64,000 bases of DNA from positions 62,001 to 126,000 of the forward strand of contig NZ_JASBQE010000006.1 of the NCBI RefSeq assembly GCF_029960785.1, read 5' to 3'. Every line of letters starts with the position of its first letter. Position 1 is the first letter of the stretch. This DNA comes from Polyangium sp. 15x6 (lineage in GTDB: Bacteria > Myxococcota_A > Polyangia > Polyangiales > Polyangiaceae). Below, piece by piece: positions 11,701 to 19,014 of the stretch. Position numbers and translations under genes: made by a program. Below the pieces are notes generated by a model. The model ran no database searches. It saw only the letters and a list, made by a program, of their open reading frames with translations, and was not told the origin of the DNA.

Positions 11701-12786
11701 GCCGTTCAGATCATCGAGCGTGCCCGCGGTTCCGCTCACCACGTCGCCGCTCAGGCTCGGCAGGCTGCGACGCATGATCGCCTCGGCCATCATCCCCGGC
11801 GTGAGCGTCACGTCCGTCTCGGTGGCGTCACCGTCCGCGATCGTCTTCGAGAACGAGCTCGTCGCGAGCACGACGCAGAGGAGCTGCTGCTCGCGCACCG
11901 TGATCGCTGGCCGGCTCATCACGGACGAGTTCACGAGCCCGCTGCTCGGCGGCCCACCGGGCAGAGGCCCGAGTGCGTCGACCGCGGCGACGACCATCGA
12001 TCCGTCGCGCGGCCGGCCCGCGGGATCCTTGCAGAGCATCGCCGTGACCAGCAGATCGAGCGCGGCCGGCGTCTCGCCGCGGATCGTGCGCACGCGCGGC
12101 GGCTCCTCGAACAGGATGCGCGAGAGCGTGGCCATGAGCTGCTCCGAGGCGAACGCGGGCCTGCCGGTCAAACACTCGAAGAGCATCGCGCCGAGGGAGA
12201 ACACGTCGGCGCGCGCGTCGACGTCCTTGCGCCCTTGGGCTTGCTCGGGCGCCATGTACCCGGGCGTCCCGAGCAGCGTCCCCGTGCGTGTCGCGAGCGT
12301 CCGGCCGTAGCCGAGGCGCGCGATGCCGAAGTCGAGCAGCTTCGCCTCGTCGACGTCGCCGCGCGGCAGGAACACGTTGCTCGGCTTGACGTCGCGATGA
12401 ACGATCCCGCGCGCGTGCGCGGCTCCGAGCGCGTCGGCCACGCGCCGCGCGAGCCGGATCGCCTCGTCGAGCGGCAGGCGGCCGCGCGCGAGACGGTCGG
12501 AGAGATCCTCGCCTTCGAGCCACTCCATGACGAGGAAGAGCTCTCCTGCGGGGAGCGACCCGTGCGACACGTACCGGACGATGCCTGGGTGCCGGAGCTC
12601 GGCGAGCAGGACGGCTTCGGCCGAGAAGCGCTCCATCTCGCGCACGTTGCGTCCACCGAGCACCTTGACCGCGACCACGGCGCCCGACTCGAGATCGCGC
12701 GCGCGGTAGATCGTGGCCATCCCGCCCGAAATCATGTGATCATCGAGCTCGAAGCGCGCGGCGACCCGCATCCCTGGCTTCAACAT
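8800..12786 (-). CDS. Giant signalling protein: Ser/Thr kinase, cyclase-like domain, AAA ATPase, TPR
   Basis: 1,328 residues. The kinase domain (about 10-275) has K41, HRDVKPSN (130-137) and DFG (152-154), but its glycine loop reads ISGGMATIY and lacks the first glycine. Residues ~297-465 resemble a class III nucleotide cyclase module (AAYGGKLERLVDGSLLAVF), but the first metal-binding aspartate appears replaced (LCVVLATSS), so it is probably non-catalytic. An AAA_16-type ATPase follows, with Walker A GPAGVGKS (527-534) and Walker B VLLLLDDLH (660-668). The last ~450 residues are TPR-like helices. Proteins of this type are common in myxobacteria and resemble PknK/MalT-style signal integrators. 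A large opposite-strand open frame is a high-GC artefact. The RsbR-like gene follows. Confidence 0.92.
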   Translation of the reverse strand: MLKPGMRVAARFELDDHMISGGMATIYRARDLESGAVVAVKVLGGRNVREMERFSAEAVLLAELRHPGIVRYVSHGSLPAGELFLVMEWLEGEDLSDRLARGRLPLDEAIRLARRVADALGAAHARGIVHRDVKPSNVFLPRGDVDEAKLLDFGIARLGYGRTLATRTGTLLGTPGYMAPEQAQGRKDVDARADVFSLGAMLFECLTGRPAFASEQLMATLSRILFEEPPRVRTIRGETPAALDLLVTAMLCKDPAGRPRDGSMVVAAVDALGPLPGGPPSSGLVNSSVMSRPAITVREQQLLCVVLATSSFSKTIADGDATETDVTLTPGMMAEAIMRRSLPSLSGDVVSGTAGTLDDLNGVAAAYGGKLERLVDGSLLAVFTGAAAAIDLAARAARAAMAMRELLPGVPIAVATGRGLVAQQLPVGDAAESAARTLSAARRDGVRMEGRVFVDEVTAGLLDARFDVQEEGVTRVLEAVRERADAARTLLGKPSPCVGREREIGTLVALMEESIAEPIARVSLVTGPAGVGKSRVATEVLRRLDAAGHDPEVWVARGDPMAAGSTFGMLAQLVRAAANIEVGALAAVQEEKLFARVSSCVPADDVVRVTVFLGEILGLRLPAERSHLLAAARADAMLMGDQMRRAFEDWLFAECTNKPVLLLLDDLHFGDLPTVRLIDAALRHAREKPLCVLALARPEISRVFPRLWEERGMQEVRLGDLGRRASEQLCKVWLGNTVTPELTARIVERAAGNPFYLEEIVRAVASGRGDALPGTVLAMVQARLEELEAVERRTLRAASVFGDVFWPAGVAALVGGEKKEASVRDALGTLVERELVLRRASRRFLDQEDHAFRNALVREAAYATLTDADRMLGHRLAAAWLESVGETEAMVLAQHHERGGDLIRAASWYARAAETALEGSDFEAVIARSERAITCGAHGEELGRLRLRQAEAYRWQGKFAEAEERGLEAIHILPAGSDPWLFAVGEMASVFGKLGSVERVEVLGDALLTVACVQEAPASDGHIAALSRTSTAALLLGKNELAESLFKELERLAGDSQQPLAVGWRERARAFRAPFVGETGASARYFALSAEGFESAGDVRNACLQRANYGASCLEVGDWSGAEKALVPAIVDAERMGAKHIVSSAQRDLGYALARMGRLEEAKTLEEQAVAEFAAHGDRRLEGVGRDELATIHLMMGDLVEAEAEARRAVDRLAVAPPYLCHGHATLARVLLAVGNVEEALANARASRKLLAEVGALEEGEGLVRLILARALQAAGQVDEARAVIVEALQEIERRTATITDPDARRTFVAIPEHVETRELAEAWGITG

Positions 12787-12952
12787 CGCCCCGGAATTCT
12801 ATCCGGGCGGATGCGCGATCATCCAAGTCATTTCGCGGCGCTCCGTACACGTACCGGATCGACCGGGGCGGCTCGTGGTCAGGGCCGACTGCATGACAAG
12901 CGCGCCGCGAAAGCGCGCCTCCCCCCCTTGCTCGCGCACCTTCCGGCGGCGC

Positions 12953-14233
12953 ATGATGCGTGCGCTCATGGGCCATTTTCTCATCGGTGACGCAGATTTC
13001 GAGTACCAGAGCTTCGCGACGTTCCCGCTCCTCGAGCACGTCCTCGGGGTCGGGCGGATGTTCTGCGCGCCGCGCTTCGAGCTCGTCGACGCGGAGGGCG
13101 AGCCGCTCGACGACGAGGACGCGTTCCTCGCGGAGCTCGGCGAATCCGCGCCGGAGCTCTTCTTGCCGTACGGCGAGGACCTCGTCAGCCTGCCCTCCAC
13201 CGCGGATCTCGACCTCGTCCTCGGGCATCTGCTCGCGCGCGTCAGGCAAGCGGACGAACGCATCCGCGCGCTGCGGGGCAGCGGCCTTGAAGGCGCGCGC
13301 GTGCGCTGGTCGCTCCCCTTCGTGTGGGAGCTGCGCAAGGACGAGTGGGGCGCGCTGCTCGCGACGATCCAGGAGGCCCTGCCCGAGGGAACATCGCTCT
13401 CGCTCGAGTTTTTGCAGGCGGAGGCGACAGAAGAGCTTCTGGATCGGATCTTCGATCGGGATACGCGGCTCGGGCAGCTCCGGGCGGCCTTGTCGGAGAC
13501 GCACGGCTTCGGCCTCGCGGCGCTGGCGTTCGCGGTCGCGCACGACATGCCGGCGTTCACGGTCGAGGACGAGCCGGTGTTTTACGAGTTCGACGAGGGA
13601 GGCGAGGCGCGGCGGTTCATGAACCGGCTCGAATCGACGGTGCTCGCGGCGCCGGAGGCGACCCGGATCGAGCAGATCGCCGTGTACGCGGATTCGGCGC
13701 TGCAAGCGCTCGAAGAGGAGCGGGTCACGGACGCGCTCGCGGACGCGCGGCAGGCGCGGGCGTGGACGTGGGGCGTGCGGGACGCGGCGGCGATCGCGGC
13801 GGCCTATCGCGCGAGCGCGACGGCGTGGCTCGAAGCGGGAGAGCTGGATCGCGCCATCACGGACGCGTCATGGGCGATTTACCTGGAGCCGGACGCGGAC
13901 GCGTTCGATACGCGCGGGATCGCGCGGCACCTCGCGGGCGACGTGGAGGGGGCGATCGCCGATTACACGGCCTCGCTGGAGCTCGCGCCCGAGGCGGCGC
14001 GGGTGCTGTCGAATCGAGCGGAGGCGCATTTCGATCAGGGGAACGACGCGGCGTGCCTCGCGGACGCGGAGCAATCGATTGCGCTGGATCCCGAATACGC
14101 GACGGCGTTCGTGTGGCGAGGGCGGGCGCTTCTGCGGATGGGGCGCGCGGACGAGGCGAGAGCGGACGCGGAGCGAGGGGCGGAGCTCGGGGATGCGGCG
14201 TTGTGGGAGGAGATGGGGCGGGGCGGGGACTGA
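12953..14233 (+). CDS. TPR-repeat protein of unknown function
   Basis: About 426 residues from ATG 12953; the start is uncertain, with ATGs at 12956 and 12968 in frame and no clear Shine-Dalgarno. The N-terminal ~260 residues (GHFLIGDADFEYQSFATFPL...) are acidic and match no family I know. The C-terminal ~170 residues are tetratricopeptide repeats (AAAYRASATAWLEAGELDRA; TRGIARHLAGDVEGAIADY; FVWRGRALLRMGRADEARAD). There is no signal peptide, so the protein is likely cytoplasmic. It is divergent from the giant kinase across 166 nt and could share its regulation. Confidence 0.8.
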   Translation: MMRALMGHFLIGDADFEYQSFATFPLLEHVLGVGRMFCAPRFELVDAEGEPLDDEDAFLAELGESAPELFLPYGEDLVSLPSTADLDLVLGHLLARVRQADERIRALRGSGLEGARVRWSLPFVWELRKDEWGALLATIQEALPEGTSLSLEFLQAEATEELLDRIFDRDTRLGQLRAALSETHGFGLAALAFAVAHDMPAFTVEDEPVFYEFDEGGEARRFMNRLESTVLAAPEATRIEQIAVYADSALQALEEERVTDALADARQARAWTWGVRDAAAIAAAYRASATAWLEAGELDRAITDASWAIYLEPDADAFDTRGIARHLAGDVEGAIADYTASLELAPEAARVLSNRAEAHFDQGNDAACLADAEQSIALDPEYATAFVWRGRALLRMGRADEARADAERGAELGDAALWEEMGRGGD

Positions 14234-14463
14234 ACGCCTGCGTGTTGGTGCTCCGGGGTCCTCCACCGGGCTCCGCGATGAACGCCCGGATCGAGCACAT
14301 ATCGGGGGTCATCGCGCGCAGGTTGCGCTTCAGCGACGCTCTCCCCTCCACAATCGGGCCATCGAGCCGCCTCGGTATCCTTCCCCGAGCTCGTTTATCG
14401 CCATGAGCATCCTCGTGGCCCCCGATCCACGTATCCTCGAGGCCCTTGAGCACGTCCGCAACG

Positions 14464-15462
14464 TTACCCACGAAGCCATTCAAGGATGTTCTGTTGAAGC
14501 TCGCCGGACAGCTGCCTGGCTATGAAATCGTTGAGTTTTTCAGGGTCGGCGTCGAAGCGGCGCGCTTCGCACCGCTCGGTCCAGGTCTCGTGGTCGCGAA
14601 CGTTGTCGATCACGAAGAGGCCGATTCCGTGACGGGCTGCTTCCTCCTCGACCGGGATGATGCGCTCCTTCTGCCCGTCCGTGAGGGGGCCATCGGCCAC
14701 GCAAAGCAGATACGCGCGCGTCGCGGAGCGGCGATGCGCAAGCGCTTCGTACACACCGGTAACGTCTAGCGCCTCTATGGTTTTCACCTCGAAGGTCGTG
14801 ACATCGAGGAAGACACCAGGGATATACCGATAACGTGTCAACGATACCGCCGTGAGATCGGGGCGACTCCATCTGCCCCCCGTATCTCTTCTGCCTTGCT
14901 TTGCAGTGATCTCGACTTCAACGCGAGTGAAGCTGCGGTCCTTTGCCCACTGCGTGCGAAGGGTCTCGGCTAGAGCTTTATAGTATCGCTCCTCCCTGTT
15001 GTCGGGCGCCCTCTCGGCATCGCTCACCGGCGGTCGTCGATTCGAGCGCGCATCGGGCTGGGCGGGCATCGCCACGGGTGCATCGATCGGCGTCTCGGCC
15101 AAGCGGAGCGTGCCACCGCGACCGACACCGCGCACGACTTTGCCTGTATCAACCAAGCGGTCTCGAGCCGCAAAGTAACGGTCTTCGTCCCACCCCAACT
15201 TTTCGAGCAGCCTGGTCTTGCCGATTGTCGATCCGTCGACAGGCAGAAGGGCGAGAAGGCGTTCGTCATCCTTGACAGCGCCAGAACGGCGAATCGCCCC
15301 GCCACGACCGGCGCTCTTGAAGACTTGGCCCTTCGCTAGGAGCTGTTCACGTACTTCAAGGTATTTTTTTTCCGGCCACTTGAGCAGTCGCTGGAGGGTA
15401 GCGTTGCCGATGGCTGTGCCATCCTCGGGAACGTGACGGAGGAAATCCTCGAGATCACTCAT
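14464..15462 (-). CDS. Predicted PD-(D/E)XK nuclease with two winged-helix repeats
   Basis: 332 residues. The N-terminus holds two homologous ~55-residue units (about 3-58 and 66-121). Each has the pattern DGTAIGN or DGSTIGK, then a helix, then GRGGAIRR or GRGGTLRL, typical of small winged-helix DNA-binding modules found in restriction-type proteins. After a polar linker, residues ~155-300 carry a restriction-endonuclease-like core: Glu in VEVEITAK, Pro-Asp at 201-202 (SRPDLTAVS) and E-V-K at 225-227 (TTFEVKT). The gene is visibly less GC-biased than its neighbours, is flanked by gene-poor DNA and stands alone on its strand. That suggests acquisition and a possible defence role. No methyltransferase or helicase partner is nearby. 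The nuclease fold is an inference from motifs. Confidence 0.72.
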   Translation of the reverse strand: MSDLEDFLRHVPEDGTAIGNATLQRLLKWPEKKYLEVREQLLAKGQVFKSAGRGGAIRRSGAVKDDERLLALLPVDGSTIGKTRLLEKLGWDEDRYFAARDRLVDTGKVVRGVGRGGTLRLAETPIDAPVAMPAQPDARSNRRPPVSDAERAPDNREERYYKALAETLRTQWAKDRSFTRVEVEITAKQGRRDTGGRWSRPDLTAVSLTRYRYIPGVFLDVTTFEVKTIEALDVTGVYEALAHRRSATRAYLLCVADGPLTDGQKERIIPVEEEAARHGIGLFVIDNVRDHETWTERCEARRFDADPEKLNDFIARQLSGELQQNILEWLRG

Positions 15463-15838
15463 ACGAATTCACGCAGCTTTCGGCGGATGTCGGCCTGTAC
15501 ACGAACGCTAGCGGGTCGCTCCAAGGACGTCCACCTTCCGCGGTCACCCCGCCCCGCTCGCCTGCGCCACAAACCGCCCCCGACGGCAACCCCGAGCCGC
15601 TCCCCCGTTCCATCGCTCATCCCCGCCCCCTGCCCCGAGGCGCTCGCTCACGCGGTCGACCGCGCCCCCACCCTACCCCGAGTCGCTCCCCCCATGCGGC
15701 CGACCGCCCCCGAAGGCTGCTCCGACTCGCTCCCCCCTGCCGCCGACCGCCCCCCAGCATCACCCCCGGTCGCCCGAGCAAGCCGCCGACCTCATCTTCC
15801 GGTGTCCGTCTCACACGCTTCGCTTACACTCCCGCCCC
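15463..15838. other. Gene-free C-rich tract (376 nt)
   Basis: No coding signal. About 15540-15790 is strikingly pyrimidine-rich on the plus strand, with many runs of 4-6 C (for example near 15548, 15634, 15688, 15750 and 15770). The minus strand is therefore G-run rich and could form G-quadruplexes. The region is upstream of both the predicted nuclease (-) and the gene at 15839 (+). I see no confident promoter. Confidence 0.6.
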
Positions 15839-16552
15839 ATGTTGACCCTCACCTCCGTCAAGCTCGGTCTCCGCGACCTGCTCGACAAGCGCCGGCCGGA
15901 CCTCGTCCTCTCGAAGGCCGGCACCTACTACGAACCCCAGCTCGAAGAGCAGCTCGCCGCGATCGAGACGCTCCCGCCCGCGCTCACCGGCGGCGCGCCC
16001 CACGCGGCGACGCTGGACGCGCTCAACGACACGCACGACGGATTCGGCGCCGCCATCTATTTCACGACCGAGGTGTATCTGCGATTGCCCGACGCGAACC
16101 CCCAGACCGTCGCCGCCGCCGAGCGGATCCGCGCCGCGTTCATTCCCCAAATGGCCGATCTTGGCGCGTCCTACGCCGTCCAGGCCGAGCGCGCCATCGA
16201 ACGAAAACCCCTGCTCGTCTCCATGAAAGCCGACCTCGAACGTTTCCCCCTCGCGGACGGCGGCACGTTGCTCGACACAGCCAAAGGATTCCTCGAAGCA
16301 GGCGAGCAGATCCATCTCACGCTCAGCGACCGCGCCGACGTGCCCAAAGCCGCCCGGAAACAGGCCGCTCAGCTCCGCTCGTCGGCCGTCGGAGTGCTCG
16401 GGCGACTGCGAGACGATCTGGTCCGCGAGATCAAGAAAAACCCGGCGCTGCCCCGGGACCTCGAAGCAAAGGTGTTCGGGTACCTCGACACGCTCGAGGA
16501 GATGCAGCCATCCGGAAAGGCCCCGCCGCCCGGGGGCCCCTCCGGCGGCTGA
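15839..16552 (+). CDS. Conserved-looking cytoplasmic protein of unknown function
   Basis: 237 residues starting MLTLTSVKLGLRDLLDKRRP. It is largely helical and charged (KADLERFPLADGGTLLDTAK; RDDLVREIKKNPALPRDLEAK), with a Gly/Pro C-terminal tail. No signal peptide, membrane segment or recognised domain is visible. Codon bias is strongly GC at third positions like other genes here, which supports its being real. It converges with the histidine kinase gene, with only 2 nt between the stop codons, and is divergent from the predicted nuclease. Confidence 0.75.
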   Translation: MLTLTSVKLGLRDLLDKRRPDLVLSKAGTYYEPQLEEQLAAIETLPPALTGGAPHAATLDALNDTHDGFGAAIYFTTEVYLRLPDANPQTVAAAERIRAAFIPQMADLGASYAVQAERAIERKPLLVSMKADLERFPLADGGTLLDTAKGFLEAGEQIHLTLSDRADVPKAARKQAAQLRSSAVGVLGRLRDDLVREIKKNPALPRDLEAKVFGYLDTLEEMQPSGKAPPPGGPSGG

Positions 16553-16554
16553 GG

Positions 16555-19014
16555 TCACCGCCCCGGCCCGAGCGCCCGCCCGTGCCTCGTGACGACCTTC
16601 TGGATCACCGCGAGCGCATCCTCCGCGGAGAACGGCTTCTCCAGCACCGGCCGCCCCGACTCCGCGAGGAACCGCTCCACGTCGGCGCCGAAGCCGACGC
16701 CCGTCATGAACACGAAGCGCTTCGCGACCTCCGGTTTGTCCGCGGCGACCTTCTCGTAAAACGCCTCGCCGCTCATCCCGGGCATCCTGAGATCGCAGAG
16801 GATCACGTCGAACCGCTGCGTCGTGAGCGCCTCGAACGCGCCCTGCGCCCCGCCCGCCACCGAGACCTCGTGCACACGGCCGATCTCTTCCGCGAGCGCG
16901 CGCGCGAGCGGCGCCTCGTCCTCGACCACCAGCACACGCACGCCGCTCTTGATGGAGCGCGGCGGCGTCGACGGCATCGGCGGGATCGACGAGTCGCCTC
17001 TTCCTGCGGCAGGTAAAACGATCACGAAGCGCGCGCCGCGCGGCGGCTCTTCGCCCTCGATCGGGCTCTCGACGTAGATGCGGCCGCCGCTGCGCTCGAT
17101 GATCTCGCGGCTGATCGAGAGCCCGAGGCCCGTGCCTGCGCCGGGCTCCTTCGTGGTGAAGAACGGATCCCAGATGCGATCGAGGATCTCCGGCGAGATC
17201 CCGACGCCCGTGTCCCGCACATCGATCTCCACCGTGCGTGGATCCTCGCTGCGCGTCGTGACCGTGACGGCGGGCTCGCCGGGCGCGTTGCGCGGGATCG
17301 CCTGCGCCGCGTTGACGAGCAGGTTCACGAGCACCTGCCCGAGCCGGCCCTCGTCGATGATGACCGGCGGCACATCGCCGAGGTCGCGGACGATCCGCGC
17401 GCGCTCGATGATCTGCCCCCGCGTGAGCGAGAGGGCGCTCTCGACGGTGCGGTTCACGTCGACCGCGATACGGCGCGTGCCGGCTGGCGCGCGGGCGAAC
17501 ATGCGGAGGTCACGGACGATGTCGACGATGCGCCGCGTGGAGTCGCGCAGCTCGCCGAGCATGTGGCGCACTTGCTCGGAGACGGTGGGGCCGAGATCGA
17601 CGCCGGGGCCGTCGAGCATGCGGGCCATCATGTCGAGGCCGAGCAGGATGAACGCGGCGGGGTTGTTGATCTCGTGCGCGACGCCGGCGGCGAGCGTGCC
17701 GAGCGTGGAGAGGCGATCGGCCTGGATGAGGCGCGTGCGCGCGGCGTGCTCGACGCTCACGTCCATGAAGAGGCCCTCGATCGCGACGACCTCACCGCCC
17801 TTGCCGACGAGCGGGTAGATCGTGCCGCGCGCCGTGATCGCGTGCGCGCCGCGGCGCGCGAGGCGGGCCTCGTACGGCGAGGAGCGCATGCCCGCGCGGG
17901 CCCGGAGGACGGCCTCGTCGTACGCGGCGGCCCCCTCCTGATCGACGTGCACGCCGCACAAAAACCCGGGCGTCGCGAGCGCCTCGTCGAGCGGCACGCC
18001 GAGCAGACGCTCGGCGCAGTGGTTCAGATAGACGAGCTCGAGCGTCCTCGGATCGAGCCGGAAGATCACGAGCGGGGCGTTGTCGAGCAGCGTGCGGTGC
18101 TGCTCTTCGAGCTCGCGGATGCGCGCGAGGTGCGCGACCACCTCGCGCTCGCTCGCCTCCCACGCCGAGAGATCACGCAAGAGCGCGTGGCAGGCGACGA
18201 GCGCATCGTCCTCCACGGCCGTGATCGTCGCGGCCACGGGCAAACGTCGTGCTTCGCCTGCGGGCGTGCGCGTGACGAGCCCGAGGCGCGCGTCGGGCTG
18301 CGGCAAACCCACGGCCGGATCGGGCTCCGGATCGAGGAGAGATCCGATCTTCCGGCCGATGAGCTCCTCGCGCGTGTGGCCCGTGAGCGCGAGCGCGGCG
18401 GCGTTCGCGTCCGTCACGCGACCGCTCCGATCCCAGGCGAGCATCGCGTCCCCCGAGGTGTCGAGGATCATCGCGAGCCTTCGCTCCCGCGCGGAGCGGA
18501 GCGAACGCTCGATGCTCGCGCCGATGATGTCCGCGATCTCCTCGATGATGTCGACGGGCGCATGGCGCGCGGCGCCCGGCTCCGCGAAGGTCACGGAGAA
18601 CGAGGCGAGCGGCCGCTTGCCGTCCGGCGAGCGCACGGGCACGGCCACGTAGGACCGGTAGCCGACCTCGCCGACCGAACGCTCGATCTCGTTGCCGAGG
18701 CGCGTGTCATCGCAGATGTACGGACGAACCTCGACGTAGACGCGCTGGTAGAAGTTCGGATCGAAAGGGATGCGGGCGCCGAAGCGGACGGTGCCGGGCA
18801 GGTTCGGATCGGCGTGGTCGGTGTAGAAGCGCTGGTAGCCCTCGTCGTCCGGCATGAGCACGGCGACCGAGGCGAACTTGATGTGCGCCGCGAGCGCGCG
18901 CGAGAGGTCCTCGAACGCCGCCGGCGCGAGCAGGCTCGGATGACGAGCCGCAACACGCAGCACGGCGTTGAGGACGACGAGTTTGTCCTGATCGGGCACC
19001 GATCCCTCCCTCAT
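16555..19014 (-). CDS. Hybrid sensor histidine kinase (GAF-PAS-PAS-HisKA-HATPase-REC)
   Basis: 819 residues from the ATG at 19014, whose ATGA overlaps the upstream stop. Domains in order are a GAF-like region (about 25-175), PAS 1 (about 180-285), PAS 2 (about 300-425), and HisKA with phospho-accepting His447 in AAGVAHEINNP. The HATPase has N-box LVNAAQAI, G1 DTGVGIS, F-box FFTTKEPG and G2 GTGLGLSI. A C-terminal receiver carries Asp741 in VILCDLRMPGM. There are no membrane helices, so it is a cytosolic sensor. It is the last gene of the lon operon. Its output partner is unknown; the receiver may pass phosphate to a separate Hpt protein. Confidence 0.93.
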   Translation of the reverse strand: MREGSVPDQDKLVVLNAVLRVAARHPSLLAPAAFEDLSRALAAHIKFASVAVLMPDDEGYQRFYTDHADPNLPGTVRFGARIPFDPNFYQRVYVEVRPYICDDTRLGNEIERSVGEVGYRSYVAVPVRSPDGKRPLASFSVTFAEPGAARHAPVDIIEEIADIIGASIERSLRSARERRLAMILDTSGDAMLAWDRSGRVTDANAAALALTGHTREELIGRKIGSLLDPEPDPAVGLPQPDARLGLVTRTPAGEARRLPVAATITAVEDDALVACHALLRDLSAWEASEREVVAHLARIRELEEQHRTLLDNAPLVIFRLDPRTLELVYLNHCAERLLGVPLDEALATPGFLCGVHVDQEGAAAYDEAVLRARAGMRSSPYEARLARRGAHAITARGTIYPLVGKGGEVVAIEGLFMDVSVEHAARTRLIQADRLSTLGTLAAGVAHEINNPAAFILLGLDMMARMLDGPGVDLGPTVSEQVRHMLGELRDSTRRIVDIVRDLRMFARAPAGTRRIAVDVNRTVESALSLTRGQIIERARIVRDLGDVPPVIIDEGRLGQVLVNLLVNAAQAIPRNAPGEPAVTVTTRSEDPRTVEIDVRDTGVGISPEILDRIWDPFFTTKEPGAGTGLGLSISREIIERSGGRIYVESPIEGEEPPRGARFVIVLPAAGRGDSSIPPMPSTPPRSIKSGVRVLVVEDEAPLARALAEEIGRVHEVSVAGGAQGAFEALTTQRFDVILCDLRMPGMSGEAFYEKVAADKPEVAKRFVFMTGVGFGADVERFLAESGRPVLEKPFSAEDALAVIQKVVTRHGRALGPGR

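Noticed and set aside
7942-12990. A 1,682-codon open frame on the plus strand opposite the giant kinase gene
   Set aside because: It is the mirror of a GC3-biased gene. It is Arg/Glu/Ala/His-rich without any domain, whereas the minus-strand product has clear kinase and ATPase motifs.
14403-14525. A 40-codon plus-strand frame (MSILVAPDPRILEALEHVRN...) between the TPR gene and the nuclease gene
   Set aside because: It lacks a clear ribosome site, overlaps the 3' end of the nuclease gene and has no recognisable domain. It could be a remnant of a gene disrupted by the nuclease gene, but I cannot support it.
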